A stretch of 13,790 nucleotides of DNA, from contig CAYZHK010000040.1 in assembly GCA_964477685.1 (NCBI GenBank), positions 1 to 13,790 on the forward strand, in the 5' to 3' direction. Position numbers and translations under genes: made by a program. This stretch comes from JACTUC01 sp964477685 (GTDB lineage: Archaea; Thermoproteota; Methanomethylicia; Methanomethylicales; Methanomethylicaceae). The notes beneath the pieces were generated by a model, which saw nothing but the letters and a program-made list of their open reading frames with translations, did not search any database and had not been told where the DNA came from. Below, piece by piece: positions 1 through 6,864 of the stretch (positions are counted from its first letter, which is position 1; each line of letters starts with the position of its first letter).

Positions 1-67
1 ATTAAATTAGCTTATTGGAATAGATTAATAGTATAATTGTGCAACAAATAGATAAAGGTACGAAAGC

Positions 68-80
68 TTTAAATGCATAT
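68..80 (+). promoter_or_regulatory. Candidate TATA box of the winged-helix gene
   Basis: The 123 bases before the first gene are strongly AT-rich. The stretch TTTAAATGCATAT is TATA-like, and a start about 25 bases downstream would give a leader of roughly 20 bases that still includes the Shine-Dalgarno site AGGGG at 113-117. A second AT-rich stretch at 91-102 is too close to the ATG to leave that site in the transcript. The repeats AATAGAT (19-25, 47-53) and CTTATTG (11-17, 104-110) also occur here without a known role. Confidence 0.35.
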
Positions 81-123
81 TAATTATTTGTTTAATAATA
101 TAACTTATTGATAGGGGAAAAAA

Positions 124-426
124 ATGAGTGAAAAAGCAACAGGCGCAGAAGAGGGCATGCTTGTCGTCAAGGGCGAGGATGTTGCCAAGGTAGCAATGGC
201 CCTGTCTTCACAGACAAGGATACAGATCCTGAACTTCATAAAGGAGAAGGACGTGGACATGCAGGAAGTGGCGGAGCTGATAAAGCAGAGCAAGGCCAAC
301 GCCAGCGCGCAGATGAGGATACTGGAAGAGGCTGGGCTCGTCAAGACCTCCTATAAGCCAGGCGTCCGCGGCGTCAAGAAAGTCTGCTCCACCAATGTTA
401 AGGAAGTCAGGCTCATCCTAGTTTAG
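124..426 (+). CDS. Small winged-helix (ArsR-like) transcriptional regulator
   Basis: This 100-residue protein is a single winged helix-turn-helix domain. Residues 26-40 (ALSSQTRIQILNFIK) are the typical first helix of ArsR/MarR-like archaeal regulators. Residues 46-56 and 59-73 form the helix-turn-helix, ending in the usual LEEAGLV, and residues 76-90 form a basic wing containing GVRGVKK. It has no CxC metal-binding pair; its single Cys (C88) lies in the wing. No ligand or dimerization domain follows, so it probably binds DNA as a simple dimer. The ATG has a Shine-Dalgarno AGGGG six bases upstream. It stands alone, convergent with pyrG, and ends in its own terminator, so its targets cannot be inferred from neighbours. 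Family assignment is firm; function is unknown. Confidence 0.85.
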   Translation: MSEKATGAEEGMLVVKGEDVAKVAMALSSQTRIQILNFIKEKDVDMQEVAELIKQSKANASAQMRILEEAGLVKTSYKPGVRGVKKVCSTNVKEVRLILV

Positions 427-441
427 GATTGATTGCCCCAT

Positions 442-477
442 CCGGATGTTGAGGGGCTCCCCAATAATCCGGTTTTT
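442..477 (+). terminator. Hairpin plus U-run terminator of the winged-helix gene
   Basis: CCGGAT (442-447) pairs with ATCCGG (467-472), TTG (449-451) with CAA (462-464) and GGG (453-455) with CCC (459-461), around a three-base loop. Five T residues follow immediately at 473-477, and six more lie at 501-506. The arrangement works in the plus direction only, so it belongs to the regulator gene that stops at 426 and not to pyrG. Confidence 0.6.
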
Positions 478-497
478 AGAATGCCACCATAGGCTAA

Positions 498-2102
498 TCA
501 TTTTTTGGCCTTTGAGCAGGCATCGATAAAGCCATAGTAGGGTGGAGATGGCTTACCGGGTCTGGACCTGAACTCCGGGTGCGACTGGGTGCCCAGGAAG
601 AACGGGTGACCAGGCAGCTCCAGGAATTCGACCCTCTTTTTGTCTGCGGACCAGCCGCTCAGCTTCAGACCTGCCGATTGTAGCCTGCCCCAGTAGACGG
701 GGTTCACCTCGTACCTGTGGCGGTGCCGTTCGGATACCTCCAAGCAGCCGTAGAGCCGGCTAACGAGGGTATTCGGTTCCAGTACTATCCTGTAGGCACC
801 AAGCCTCATGGTGCCACCCATCGTGGAGATGGCCTTCTGCTCCGGGAGGAAGTCTATCACAGGGTGAGGGCTGTTGGGTGAAACCTCTGTGGTGTCGGCT
901 CCGGCCAGCCCCAAGACATTCCTTGCGAACTCAACGGTGGCGAGCTGGAAACCGAAGCAGATACCCAGGAAGGGGATCTTCTCTTCCCTGACGCGCTGGA
1001 TGGCCCTTATCTTCCCCTCGGTTCCCCTGGCCCCGAAGCCAGGCAACACCATTATGCCATCATAGTTGTCGAGGCAGCTTACGGCCGAAGGGTCTTCCTC
1101 GAACCTAGTCGTTTCTATCCATTCGATCGAGATGTTGGCGCCCACCTTGGCTGCGGCATGCTTCAGTGCCTCGGTTATGCTCACATAGGAGTCGGAGAGC
1201 TTCGTGTACTTACCGCACATTCCGACCCGGACTGTCTTGGGCCGCTGCCTGAAGGACTCCGCCACAGCCACCCAGGAGGACCAATCGGTCTTGGAGGAAT
1301 TCAGGCAGAGCCTCTTGGTCACGTAATCCCCCATACCTTGCCGGTCCAACTCCATGGGGACCTGGTAAATGCTCTCCATGTCGTAGGAGGAGAAGACAGC
1401 CTCCAGGGGGACGCTACCAAAGAGGGAGATCTTCTTCTTGATGCTGTCCTCGGCGGGGATCTTGCAGCGGGCCACCAGTATGTCAGGCTGGACGCCAATC
1501 CTCCTCAGCTCCTGGACGCTGTGCTGGAAGGGTTTGCTCTTTTGCTCTTTGGTGGCATCCAGTATGGGGACCAATGCAAGGTGTATGAAGAGGGTATTCT
1601 CATAGCCCACATCCAAGCGCAACTGCCGGGCAGCCTCTGTGAAGGGCAGGCCCTCTATGTCGCCGACGGTCCCTCCGATTTCAATCAGCAGAACGTCGGT
1701 GTCCGCCATTTTGGCCGCGGCTCTAATCCGGTCCTTGATCTCGTTTGTTATGTGTGGGATTATCTGGACGCACCGTCCCAGGTAATCGCCCTTCCTCTCC
1801 TTCTCGATCACAGAGGCATAGATCTGGCCTGTGGTTATGTTGTTGAATTTCGGGATGTTGATGTCGAGGAACCTTTCATAGTGGCCGAGATCGAGGTCGG
1901 TCTCGCCTCCGTCTTCGGTGACAAAAACCTCCCCATGCATGTAGGGGTTCATGGTGCCGGCGTCCACATTGACATAGGGGTCGATCTTCACAATGGAGAC
2001 CGAATAGCCCCTTGCTTGGAGCATCTTCCCCACCGAGGATGTGAGGATGCCCTTGCCGACGCTGCTCAAAACGCCCCCTGTTATGAAGATGAATTTCGTC
2101 AT
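498..2102 (-). CDS. pyrG: CTP synthase (glutamine-hydrolysing)
   Basis: CTP synthase aminates UTP to CTP with ATP and glutamine, the last step of de novo cytidine nucleotide synthesis, in the cytosol. The 534 residues match the family's usual length. The N-terminal synthetase domain (about 1-265) starts with the P-loop GGVLSSVGKG (9-18) and contains EIGGTVGDIE (141-150). The C-terminal class I glutamine amidotransferase domain (about 290-530) has the oxyanion segment LPGFGARG (353-360), the nucleophile Cys382 in GICFGFQ, and His508/Glu510 in QSHPEF. All catalytic residues are present. The ATG is preceded by GAGAGGGG (2108-2115 on the minus strand). The gene lies 55 bases after dph6 on the same strand and probably shares its transcript, because no TATA box leaves room for this Shine-Dalgarno site except a weak T-rich one near 2147-2157. 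Confidence 0.97.
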   Translation of the reverse strand: MTKFIFITGGVLSSVGKGILTSSVGKMLQARGYSVSIVKIDPYVNVDAGTMNPYMHGEVFVTEDGGETDLDLGHYERFLDINIPKFNNITTGQIYASVIEKERKGDYLGRCVQIIPHITNEIKDRIRAAAKMADTDVLLIEIGGTVGDIEGLPFTEAARQLRLDVGYENTLFIHLALVPILDATKEQKSKPFQHSVQELRRIGVQPDILVARCKIPAEDSIKKKISLFGSVPLEAVFSSYDMESIYQVPMELDRQGMGDYVTKRLCLNSSKTDWSSWVAVAESFRQRPKTVRVGMCGKYTKLSDSYVSITEALKHAAAKVGANISIEWIETTRFEEDPSAVSCLDNYDGIMVLPGFGARGTEGKIRAIQRVREEKIPFLGICFGFQLATVEFARNVLGLAGADTTEVSPNSPHPVIDFLPEQKAISTMGGTMRLGAYRIVLEPNTLVSRLYGCLEVSERHRHRYEVNPVYWGRLQSAGLKLSGWSADKKRVEFLELPGHPFFLGTQSHPEFRSRPGKPSPPYYGFIDACSKAKK

Positions 2103-2157
2103 ATAATCCCCTCTCGGCTCCAGTTCGCTATTTTATGAGACCGCTGGGGTTAAAAAC

Positions 2158-2862
2158 CTATCCAGTCTGGTGCGGGGGCCGCTTCTCCACCATCTCAAGT
2201 CGTCTGATGTTCCAGGTCCCCGAGTTGCGGCCCCAGACGACCTCGGCCTCGACCACCTTTATCCTCTTTCGGAACAGGGGGGAGTCGCAGACGAAGGTCT
2301 CGTATTCCCCGCCCTCGCCCGAGGCGTTCAGGCCGTATCGCTCCTTCAGCCCCAAGAGCGACTGGACCCTCGCCCTGTCAAGGCGGGCTCCAAGCCAGTC
2401 CCTGCCGAGACCCTCTGCGGAGACCGAGCTGAAGTAGACCTCGAAGCCAAGGTCCAGCAATTCGTCAAGGAGCGATCCCTCCGGCTCGCCCCATAGGGGT
2501 GAGAGTTCGGCGAGACCCAGTTCGCTGCACATCCTGGCCACTCTCTCACGCTGGTACCTGCTAGCGATCGCACCTGTGCAGATGGCCTCAGCTCCCAGCG
2601 TCCCGATCAGCGGTTGGATCTGGCGCTGCAGCTCACCGACCTCGGATTCTTTCTCGCCCGACAGCCCAACCCTGACCCAGGGGAGGCCCATGCATGTGGC
2701 CTGAGTCCCGGCATGCTCGGTGTTGGGGTGGTGGAACATCCATGAGTCCTGGCGCCGGGGGACTGCAGTGATGAGGGCAACGACCTCATGGCCCGTCCTG
2801 TAGGCACGATAGGTTGCCAGTGTGCTGTCTTTTCCACCCGAGTAGAGGACGGCGACCTTCAT
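2158..2862 (-). CDS. dph6: Diphthine--ammonia ligase (Dph6 family ATP pyrophosphatase)
   Basis: Dph6 catalyses the last, ATP- and ammonia-dependent step of diphthamide formation on the elongation factor 2 histidine, a modification of archaea and eukaryotes. From the chosen start the protein has 234 residues, normal for archaeal members. The PP-loop SGGKDS is at residues 8-13, followed by TGAIASRYQRERV (97-109), SPLWG (121-125) and the family hallmark GEGGEYETFV (182-191). An in-frame ATG at 2931 would add 23 residues, but a TATA-like box at 2898-2910 lies between the two starts, and the internal ATG at 2862 puts the P-loop at the usual distance from the N terminus. I therefore use 2862. No strong Shine-Dalgarno site is seen, consistent with a short leader. 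The gene is followed by pyrG. Confidence 0.9.
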   Translation of the reverse strand: MKVAVLYSGGKDSTLATYRAYRTGHEVVALITAVPRRQDSWMFHHPNTEHAGTQATCMGLPWVRVGLSGEKESEVGELQRQIQPLIGTLGAEAICTGAIASRYQRERVARMCSELGLAELSPLWGEPEGSLLDELLDLGFEVYFSSVSAEGLGRDWLGARLDRARVQSLLGLKERYGLNASGEGGEYETFVCDSPLFRKRIKVVEAEVVWGRNSGTWNIRRLEMVEKRPPHQTG

Positions 2863-2897
2863 TGTGCGAGCGCCAAAGAGGGTGGGGATGCAAATGG

Positions 2898-2910
2898 ATA
2901 TAATTTTTGC
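2898..2910 (-). promoter_or_regulatory. Candidate TATA box of dph6(-pyrG)
   Basis: On the minus strand this reads GCAAAAATTATAT, a TATA-like element about 40 bases before the dph6 ATG at 2862. It predicts a transcript start near 2877 and a leader of about 15 bases. This argues against the upstream ATG at 2931, which would lie outside the transcript. Confidence 0.45.
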
Positions 2911-3023
2911 GGTTTTTGGTAAAAAGTACATGCAATGTTATTCTAAAAATTAGATTACTTATGACTCCAAAGAAATTTCAAAATTCACTGTGGCAGATGC
3001 ATCCACGGCACGCACCTTTGATC

Positions 3024-3058
3024 ATCAGAAGCATTATCGTCCAGAGAATGCCTCTGAT
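3024..3058 (-). other. 12-bp hairpin directly after the pilin-like gene's stop codon
   Basis: On the minus strand ATCAGAGGCATT (3058-3047) and AATGCTTCTGAT (3035-3024) pair over 12 bp with one G-U wobble and an 11-base loop. The first arm begins at the base after the TGA stop (3061-3059). No U-run follows directly, although T-rich DNA occurs about 40-80 bases further on, so it may be a 3' stability or processing element rather than a classic terminator. The rest of the dph6/pilin gap (2863-3023) shows only the dph6 promoter. Confidence 0.6.
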
Positions 3059-4537
3059 TCAATGAACCTCCCATTGCCTGATGATTAGCCTCGATTGGTC
3101 GATTTGGATTTGCTGCAAAGAGGGCAGATCAACGGTTGGGATAATCCTCGACGCCACAATCTTCGTCCCATTCTGGATATAGCGCGAGCACGACTCACTT
3201 AATTCGAAGTAGCTCGTCTGAGGGCTGGAGCTGCCCGGGATCTGCCCCAGGTAGTACCAATTCTTTGTATCGAAATTATAGACCGCAAACCAGTAGTCAG
3301 GTGCACTTGCCGGAAATATGCCTGTTGTCGAGAAGGCCATCTGGGTCACATTATTCTCATTGGTCACACTGCTCGCATTATACCAGAAGACAGTCTCAAA
3401 CGCATGCATGTAATCGGCCTTTTCGGTGACCGCAAAGTAATCAAGCTTTATATTTTCATTTTTTTGAGTCGATGTCATATTCCACAATATTTGCCATTCG
3501 CCATTCTGCCCCAATAGGTTTGTTGTATTGATTATTAGAGTCATATTCCTAGAACCCACATTAGCAGAAGCATTTGCTGCAGGTAGAGAGGACCCATTGA
3601 ATGCAAAATACCCATTCCCCGATGTTACATATCGGCCCGTACTCCAATCATAGAATTGAATTGTACCACTGAGCTTATCCCATTTCAATACATCGAATAT
3701 GATTGTTACAACCAACTTGGGATATTTCATATTGGTAGTAGATCCAGTAAAAACAGTACTTATGTTAAAATCCTGCGCATTTATATGTATTAGTTGTGAG
3801 GCTGGTGATCCTGTATTATTAAGATATTTTATATTTTCCAACGCGCCGTGATCAATCCATTTATTCGCAACATAATCCCATTCGTATAACCCCGCAGGGT
3901 ATGAAGCTATAACACTATTCAGATCTGTTGCTGGAAAACTGAAGTATACCCCATCGATAGCAGTAAGATTTGGCAGGTTTGACGGATTGGTTGGGGCACC
4001 ATCTATAGTTACATTGTACACATTGTAGGGATAATCAACTTCCACAATCTTCGACCCGTTTGGGGCGGTGTATTCATGGGGTCCCTCGCCCAGCTCGTAT
4101 GCCCCGCTGTAGAACCCGTAGAGGTTGACCGTGAACTTGTTGCCCCTGTTGGTCACACCAACTATCTCGTACCATGACCACGGACTCTGACCCACCAGGT
4201 ATGGGTCAAAGAGGAATTCCTCTGTATCCCCCACCGCTATGGGGGCAGTGACCTCCTTCGCAGTCAGTGTGCCCCCTAGGAAATCCTTCACATAAAACAT
4301 GTCGATCACCGAATCGACGCTCCCGGTGTTCGTTATGTAGACATCGAAATGGCCATCGAGGTAGCCTTTAACCTCAGTCGTCTTCAGCTTCTCAAGCATT
4401 TTATTGACGTGCTCGTCCGTGTCAGGGAGGATAGTGGCACCGCTCACATAGGCATAGACAACCAGGATTGTTCCTACCACTATGGTGAGCAGTAGCATTG
4501 TTGCAATGACTGGTACTGCTCCTTTTTTAGCCTTCAT
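3059..4537 (-). CDS. Large secreted type IV pilin-like protein, N-glycosylated ectodomain
   Basis: The protein starts MKAKKGAVPVIATMLLL and continues with a hydrophobic helix to about residue 32. This is an archaeal class III signal sequence of the Pilin_N type, probably cut after KKG by the prepilin peptidase and retained as the assembly helix. Residues 35-150 resemble the beta-rich domain usual in this family (ITNTGSVDSVIDMFY at 68-82). Residues 155-492 are not recognised. All 13 N-X-S/T sequons (N160, 175, 190, 240, 258, 314, 322, 331, 337, 353, 387, 396, 456) lie in this part. At 492 residues it is much longer than ordinary pilins (roughly 120-200). The ATG at 4570 would add 11 residues but lies inside a TATA box, so 4537 is used. 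The DNA turns AT-rich from about residue 165. Role (pilus tip, adhesin or S-layer-associated protein) is inference. Confidence 0.75.
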   Translation of the reverse strand: MKAKKGAVPVIATMLLLTIVVGTILVVYAYVSGATILPDTDEHVNKMLEKLKTTEVKGYLDGHFDVYITNTGSVDSVIDMFYVKDFLGGTLTAKEVTAPIAVGDTEEFLFDPYLVGQSPWSWYEIVGVTNRGNKFTVNLYGFYSGAYELGEGPHEYTAPNGSKIVEVDYPYNVYNVTIDGAPTNPSNLPNLTAIDGVYFSFPATDLNSVIASYPAGLYEWDYVANKWIDHGALENIKYLNNTGSPASQLIHINAQDFNISTVFTGSTTNMKYPKLVVTIIFDVLKWDKLSGTIQFYDWSTGRYVTSGNGYFAFNGSSLPAANASANVGSRNMTLIINTTNLLGQNGEWQILWNMTSTQKNENIKLDYFAVTEKADYMHAFETVFWYNASSVTNENNVTQMAFSTTGIFPASAPDYWFAVYNFDTKNWYYLGQIPGSSSPQTSYFELSESCSRYIQNGTKIVASRIIPTVDLPSLQQIQIDQSRLIIRQWEVH

Positions 4538-4567
4538 TGTATCACAGGTAACTACTAATTGATATGG

Positions 4568-4578
4568 CAATATAAAAG
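4568..4578 (-). promoter_or_regulatory. TATA box of the pilin-like gene
   Basis: The minus strand reads CTTTTATATTG here, a good archaeal TATA element. It predicts transcription from about 4548, ten or so bases before the ATG at 4537, so the mRNA would have a very short leader. The upstream in-frame ATG at 4570 falls inside the box and cannot be translated from this promoter. Confidence 0.5.
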
Positions 4579-4801
4579 AAATTGCTTCTTAGAGTCGCCG
4601 GGATAGCCTTTGCGGAGTAATCAATAATGCCAGAACGGCCATCATAATGTTAGCTCGCAAATAAATTGATTTGTTTTTCATATTCCTAGGTTCAAGGATA
4701 GATAATAACAGAAGCTACATAACTCAAGATCTGACCTACCTACGCTTAGCCCTGTGACCATTTTTGCCTTTAACTCCCTTTGATGGCGAGCAGTAAAAAA
4801 C
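4579..4801. other. Divergent intergenic region, no gene seen
   Basis: The gap between the pilin-like gene and sufC (4538-4878) is the longest non-coding stretch in the window. It holds the two back-to-back promoters described separately. Between them I see mixed-composition DNA with no convincing ORF, tRNA or strong inverted repeat. A GGTTCAAG string at 4689-4696 resembles a tRNA T-loop, but no T-stem or acceptor stem can be drawn around it. Confidence 0.5.
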
Positions 4802-4809
4802 AATATAAC
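4802..4809 (+). promoter_or_regulatory. Candidate TATA box of sufCB
   Basis: AATATAAC follows a run of six A residues (4795-4800), a TATA box with a purine-rich upstream element. Transcription would start near 4830 and give a leader of about 50 bases. The leader contains AAGGAG at 4859-4864, 14 bases before the sufC ATG, and a small inverted repeat, TATCT (4826-4830) with AGATA (4840-4844), at the expected start site. Confidence 0.45.
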
Positions 4810-4878
4810 TTTTAGTAGGGGAGGATATCTAGCTCGTGCAGATAGGACGTACGGCAGTAAGGAGACTGTGGTATCAAA

Positions 4879-5634
4879 ATGCTTCTTGATGTATCCGGTC
4901 TTAGGGTGAGCGTCGACGGGAAAGAGCTGCTGAGGAGTGTTGACTTGGCGGTCGGGAGGAAGGAAGTGATCGCCGTGATGGGCCACAACGCCTCGGGCAA
5001 GACAACGCTTGCGCTTACGCTGGCCGGCTTTCCCCAGTACAAGGTCACGGCAGGCAGGATCCTCTTTGAGGGGAAGGACGTGACTAGCCTTTCCATAGAC
5101 GAAAGGGCACGCCTTGGCATTGCTCTGGCGTTCCAGTCGCCTCCCACCATCAGGGGGATAAGGCTCGGCCATATGATCTCCCTTGCCGGGGGCGTCAATC
5201 CATGGACTCCCAAGCCAGGGGATGACCTGACGCTGGCGGAGAAGATGCTGGAGAAGGTCAAGCTCGACCCTGCCAAGTATGCCTCGAGGGAGGTGAATGT
5301 GGGATTCTCCGGAGGGGAGAGGAAGAGGGCGGAGCTGGCGCAGATATTTGCCATGAAGGCGAAGCTCATGATCCTTGACGAGCCCGACAGCGGGGTGGAC
5401 ATAGATTCCCTTAAGATCGTCGGCAACAGCCTTAGGGAGCACTTCGAAACCCATGACTGTTCCATTATGATCATCACGCACCACCGCCACATACTGCAGT
5501 ACCTGAGGCCCACCAGGATCCACATACTCTCTGAGGGGAGGGTAGTGGCAACGGGAAATTATGATGAGCTGATGCCCAAGATAGAGGAACTGGGCTACGA
5601 GCGGTTGTTGACGGAGATGGGGAAACATGACTGA
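4879..5634 (+). CDS. sufC: Fe-S cluster assembly ATPase SufC
   Basis: SufC is the soluble ABC-type ATPase that drives Fe-S cluster assembly on the SufB scaffold. The 251 residues match the family. The order is Walker A GHNASGKTT (35-43), Q-loop Gln86 in AFQSPP, ABC signature FSGGERKR (143-150), Walker B LMILDEPDSGVD (163-174) and the switch His201 in ITHH. SGGERKR and DEPDSGVD are characteristic of SufC rather than of transport ATPases. The Walker A has His36 and Ala38 where most ABC proteins have Pro and Gly. No membrane partner is adjacent; the next gene is sufB, whose ATG lies inside the end of sufC, so the two are translationally coupled. No SufS, SufE or SufU is nearby, so the sulfur donor is not shown here. 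Confidence 0.95.
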   Translation: MLLDVSGLRVSVDGKELLRSVDLAVGRKEVIAVMGHNASGKTTLALTLAGFPQYKVTAGRILFEGKDVTSLSIDERARLGIALAFQSPPTIRGIRLGHMISLAGGVNPWTPKPGDDLTLAEKMLEKVKLDPAKYASREVNVGFSGGERKRAELAQIFAMKAKLMILDEPDSGVDIDSLKIVGNSLREHFETHDCSIMIITHHRHILQYLRPTRIHILSEGRVVATGNYDELMPKIEELGYERLLTEMGKHD

Positions 5635-6862
5635 GGCCTGGAAGGAGAAGCTCAGGGCGCGTGCCTTCACGGCACTGACCAAGAAAGCAGCCTTCGGGAA
5701 CGACATCGACCTGAGTGAGTTTGTGACCGAGGGGACCCGCACTGCTACGGTCACCGAAGAGATCCAGAGGAGGAGCCTGGAGGTGGGTGTGGACATATCC
5801 CAGAGGAAGGCTGGGACCTATCTCCAGCTCGACCATTCGGTGCTGCTGAGCCAGCTGGCCTCCAAGGTGCAGGGCCTGGAGCTGATGCCGACCGACCTGG
5901 CGCTGGAGAAGTATGACTGGCTGAGGGACTACTACTGGAAGGCGCTGTCGGTGGAACAGGACAAGTACACAGCCATCGCTGAGCTGAAGCGGACCAAGGG
6001 TTATTTCATCAGATCCGCCCCCCATGAGAAGATCGAGAGACCGGTCCAGTCCTGCCTCTACATAGAGAGCGAGGGTGTCCTCCAGGCCCCACACAACATA
6101 GTCATCGCCGAGGAGGGCTCTGAACTCAACATCGTCTCGGGCTGCACGACCGGAATCAAGACAAAGAGGGCCGCCCATCTGGGCATCAGCGAGTTCTATG
6201 TCAAGAAGGGTGCAACACTGGTCTTCACGATGATACACAACTGGGGTGAGGAGACCTACATCAGACCCAGGACTGGGATCATTGTGGAGGAGGGTGGCAC
6301 TTTCATTTCAAACTACATACTCATAAAGCCAGTCCGAGACATACAGAGCTACCCGACCGCCTACCTGAAAGGGAAGAACGCCAGCGCGAAGTTCTACACC
6401 ATACTCTATGCCTCGAAGGATTCGATCGTGGACCTGGGCAACAGGATACTGCTGATGGACGAGGGAACCACCGGCGAGTCGGTCTTCAAGGTGGTGGCAA
6501 CAGGTAGCGCTAAGGTGTACAACCGGGGGCAGATCTTTGGCCAGAACAAGGGGACGAAGGGGCACCTCGAGTGCCGGGGCCTGATGCTCTGCCCCACAGC
6601 CTCCATAACGGCCATACCTGAGCTGGTGGCCGAGCACTCTGAAACCGAACTCTCCCACGAGGCTGCCATAGGAAAGCTCCAGGAGGAGCAGCTCAACTAC
6701 CTCATGGCAAGGGGCATCCACCCCGACCAAGCCATTGGAGTGCTGGTGAAGGGCTTCCTCGACCCTGGCTTGCCGGGTCTGCCGGACAGCCTCCAGAAGG
6801 AGATCAGGAGCAGGCTCTCCCTGATGGAGAAGGCGCCCTCGGGGAAGAAGGAGCCCTGCTGA
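5627..6862 (+). CDS. sufB: Fe-S cluster assembly scaffold SufB/SufD family
   Basis: The 411 residues contain the right-handed beta-helix core of the SufB/SufD family (about 140-325) and the C-terminal helical domain that binds SufC (about 335-380). Cys316 in GHLECRG sits where E. coli SufB has its essential Cys405, and SHEAAIGKL (343-351) matches the EHEATTSK region of SufB, with His344. This supports a scaffold (SufB-like) rather than a SufD-like role, with the protein probably working as a homodimer because no second paralogue is present. The N-terminal 130 residues are helical and poorly conserved. It ends in KKEPC, a terminal Cys that is unusual. Its ATG overlaps sufC by 8 bases, preceded by GGAG and GGGG within the sufC end. 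It converges on birA with only 2 bases between the stop codons. Confidence 0.93.
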   Translation: MTEAWKEKLRARAFTALTKKAAFGNDIDLSEFVTEGTRTATVTEEIQRRSLEVGVDISQRKAGTYLQLDHSVLLSQLASKVQGLELMPTDLALEKYDWLRDYYWKALSVEQDKYTAIAELKRTKGYFIRSAPHEKIERPVQSCLYIESEGVLQAPHNIVIAEEGSELNIVSGCTTGIKTKRAAHLGISEFYVKKGATLVFTMIHNWGEETYIRPRTGIIVEEGGTFISNYILIKPVRDIQSYPTAYLKGKNASAKFYTILYASKDSIVDLGNRILLMDEGTTGESVFKVVATGSAKVYNRGQIFGQNKGTKGHLECRGLMLCPTASITAIPELVAEHSETELSHEAAIGKLQEEQLNYLMARGIHPDQAIGVLVKGFLDPGLPGLPDSLQKEIRSRLSLMEKAPSGKKEPC

Positions 6863-6864
6863 AG

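Noticed and set aside
2131..2137. TATA-like CATAAAA on the minus strand as the pyrG promoter
   Set aside because: A start 25 bases downstream would fall near 2107 and exclude the strong Shine-Dalgarno site at 2108-2115, so read-through from dph6 or a weaker element near 2147-2157 is more likely.
1158..2138. Open frame of 326 codons on the plus strand opposite pyrG
   Set aside because: It lies wholly antisense to a complete CTP synthase whose catalytic motifs are intact. Its translation has no recognisable motif and looks like the GC-rich mirror of the real frame.
4685..4705. tRNA T-loop-like string GGTTCAAG
   Set aside because: The bases on either side cannot form a five-bp T-stem, and no acceptor or anticodon stem can be drawn within about 80 bases on either strand.
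4678..6238. Long minus-strand frames (372 and 254 codons) opposite sufC and sufB
   Set aside because: Both are antisense to well-supported Suf genes, contain no family motif and begin or end in the AT-rich intergenic region without a matching promoter or ribosome site.
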